From Larus michahellis (taxonomy: Eukaryota; Chordata; Aves; Charadriiformes; Laridae): DNA of 64,000 nt. The translations under genes were made by a program, and so were the position numbers. Location: the NCBI RefSeq assembly GCF_964199755.1, contig NC_133899.1, positions 3,100,001-3,164,000 of the forward strand, written 5' to 3'. A model generated the notes under the pieces. That model saw only the letters and a program-made list of their open reading frames with translations. It was not told where the DNA came from and did not search any database. Below are positions 62,837 to 64,000 of this stretch, piece by piece. The first letter of the stretch is position 1, and the number at the start of each line of letters is the position of its first letter.

Positions 62837-63010
62837 ATGTGTGACCGCAACGGCGGGCGGCGGCTCCGGCAGTGGCTGATCGAGCAGATCGACAGCGAGC
62901 TGTACCCTGGGCTTATCTGGGAAAATGAGGAGAAAACCATGTTCCGCATCCCGTGGAAACATGCCGGGAAGCAGGACTACAACCAGGAGGTGGATGCGTC
63001 TATTTTCAAG
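62837..63010 (+). CDS. IRF8: IRF8 first coding exon (partial gene)
   Basis: IRF8 (ICSBP) is the interferon regulatory factor that drives myeloid and B-cell programmes. The exon starts at 62836, one base before ATG, and reads MCDRNGGRRLRQWLIEQIDS, ELYPGLIWENEEKTMFRIPW, KHAGKQDYNQEVDASIFK. It differs from human at only a few positions. These 58 residues are the first part of the IRF DNA-binding domain and include the Trp residues of the Trp cluster. The donor AAG|GTAGGA is in phase 0. The remaining exons lie right of the window. Confidence 0.98.
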
Positions 63011-64000
63011 GTAGGAGCAGACGGTTAATGCCTTTCTCTTGATGGTTCCTGGGCTCAGCAATGCTGGTTTCTTCCTTGCTGACAGTCTCGGTAGTGCGAG
63101 AAGTCCACACCGTCTGTGGGTTTTGCATCCCTAACCCCTGTAGGAGATGCTTCACCCCGCAATTGGTTTCTCAGGCTCTTTTGGGAGTATTTGTTCCTCT
63201 TTGCCAAACGTTGGTACCAGTTTTAGGTTTGTTTTCAGCATGTTTGAATCCTGGTTTGACGTGAGGAGGAGCAGGATATGCTCCTTTTGACCTGCTTTAA
63301 ACTTCTTATCAGGCTATTCTTGATAAAAGGCTGAATTTACCAAAAAAAAAAGAAGAATTTGCAGGAGGGAAGCAAGTTTTGGATTTCACTGAAGGGGGGG
63401 ATTTCCAGTTTTGGGGAATAACTGGAAAGTTCCATCCCAAACCAAAAAGGTCAGGCTTTTCCCCAGGAATTCCCTTCCCTCTCTGTCCCGGTGAGCGAGT
63501 TCACTTTCAGGGCAGTGACAGCCGGGTAGTGGCTGGTTTGGAAGCACTGAGTTATGAGGATGGTGTTGCATTCAGCTGTCTGAAAATACAGAATGATATA
63601 CAAAATAAATAAATGCGCATATTTTAAAAAAAAATAAATACATATTTTAGAATCTGTTCAGTGGTAAAATGTGTTCTCCCACCAAAAGCACAGATGGTAT
63701 TCTGACTTTTAGAAGAAACGAGCTTTTGCTTATTAGTCAGAAGCTGACAAAGGAGGTTTATTTTGATTTTTTTTTTTTCTTTTTCAATTGAGGTGTTACC
63801 AGGTCATTAGGCACATCACTGCTTCAGTAGCGATTCCTCACATCCCCAGCAGCTCCCGACCTGTTGGTGCAGAGATGAAGCCACATATTATGACCCCGAC
63901 CTCCTCTTCTTTTTTTTTTCTTTTTTTTTTGTTTTAAAAGCTGGGTGCTGCAGGTCTCCCTGCGCCCGAGTGCGTGGCTGGGGCAGGTGGTGCTGCTCTG
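63011..64000 (+). other. IRF8: IRF8 intron 2 (start only)
   Basis: Intron running off the window. It holds only short A/T tracts (about 63620-63632, 63768-63782, 63910-63930). Confidence 0.6.

Overview
The window is nuclear DNA from a bird, most likely the counterpart of chicken chromosome 11 and human 16q24.1. Two CR1 LINE 3' ends, the typical avian repeat, lie at 1-355 and about 49940-50308. The genes are compact and intron-containing, and their order GSE1 > < GINS2 < C16orf74 < EMC8 | COX4I1 > DUSP22-like > IRF8 > matches the vertebrate 16q24.1 neighbourhood, except for a DUSP22-like gene that I do not know from mammals at this place. The exact species cannot be told from the sequence. Genes were identified by reading exons and comparing them with remembered family sequences; no search was run.

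Layout. 1-9.5 kb (+): the last eight coding exons and the long A/T-tract-rich 3' UTR of GSE1, a chromatin corepressor subunit. 10.2-14.75 kb (-): all of GINS2 (185 aa, five exons), a subunit of the replicative helicase, transcribed convergently with GSE1 and started from a promoter with seven CCAAT/ATTGG boxes. 15.4-16.4 kb: a large CATC tetranucleotide array. 17.15-18.9 kb (-): C16orf74, a small calcineurin-binding protein, whose intron holds a perfect 76-bp palindrome. 19-28.7 kb: GC-rich noncoding DNA holding the unseen 5' part of C16orf74. 28.8-36.5 kb (-): EMC8 (203 aa, five exons), in a markedly AT-richer stretch. 36.5-40.66 kb: a bidirectional CpG-rich promoter with paired ETS sites, then COX4I1 (171 aa). 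42.5-56.6 kb (+): a complete dual-specificity phosphatase of the DUSP22 type (213 aa, seven coding exons). 59.85-60.66 kb: a minisatellite just upstream of the IRF8 promoter. 60.75-64 kb: IRF8 promoter with a GAS element, noncoding exon 1 and the first coding exon; the rest of IRF8 lies beyond the window.

These are unrelated housekeeping and regulatory genes rather than one pathway. The functional links are the shared EMC8/COX4I1 promoter and the syntenic pair DUSP22-like/IRF8. The latter mirrors DUSP22/IRF4 on human 6p25 and is best read as a retained whole-genome-duplication paralogue. Most long open frames in the window come from stop-free tandem repeats or GC-rich DNA and are not genes.
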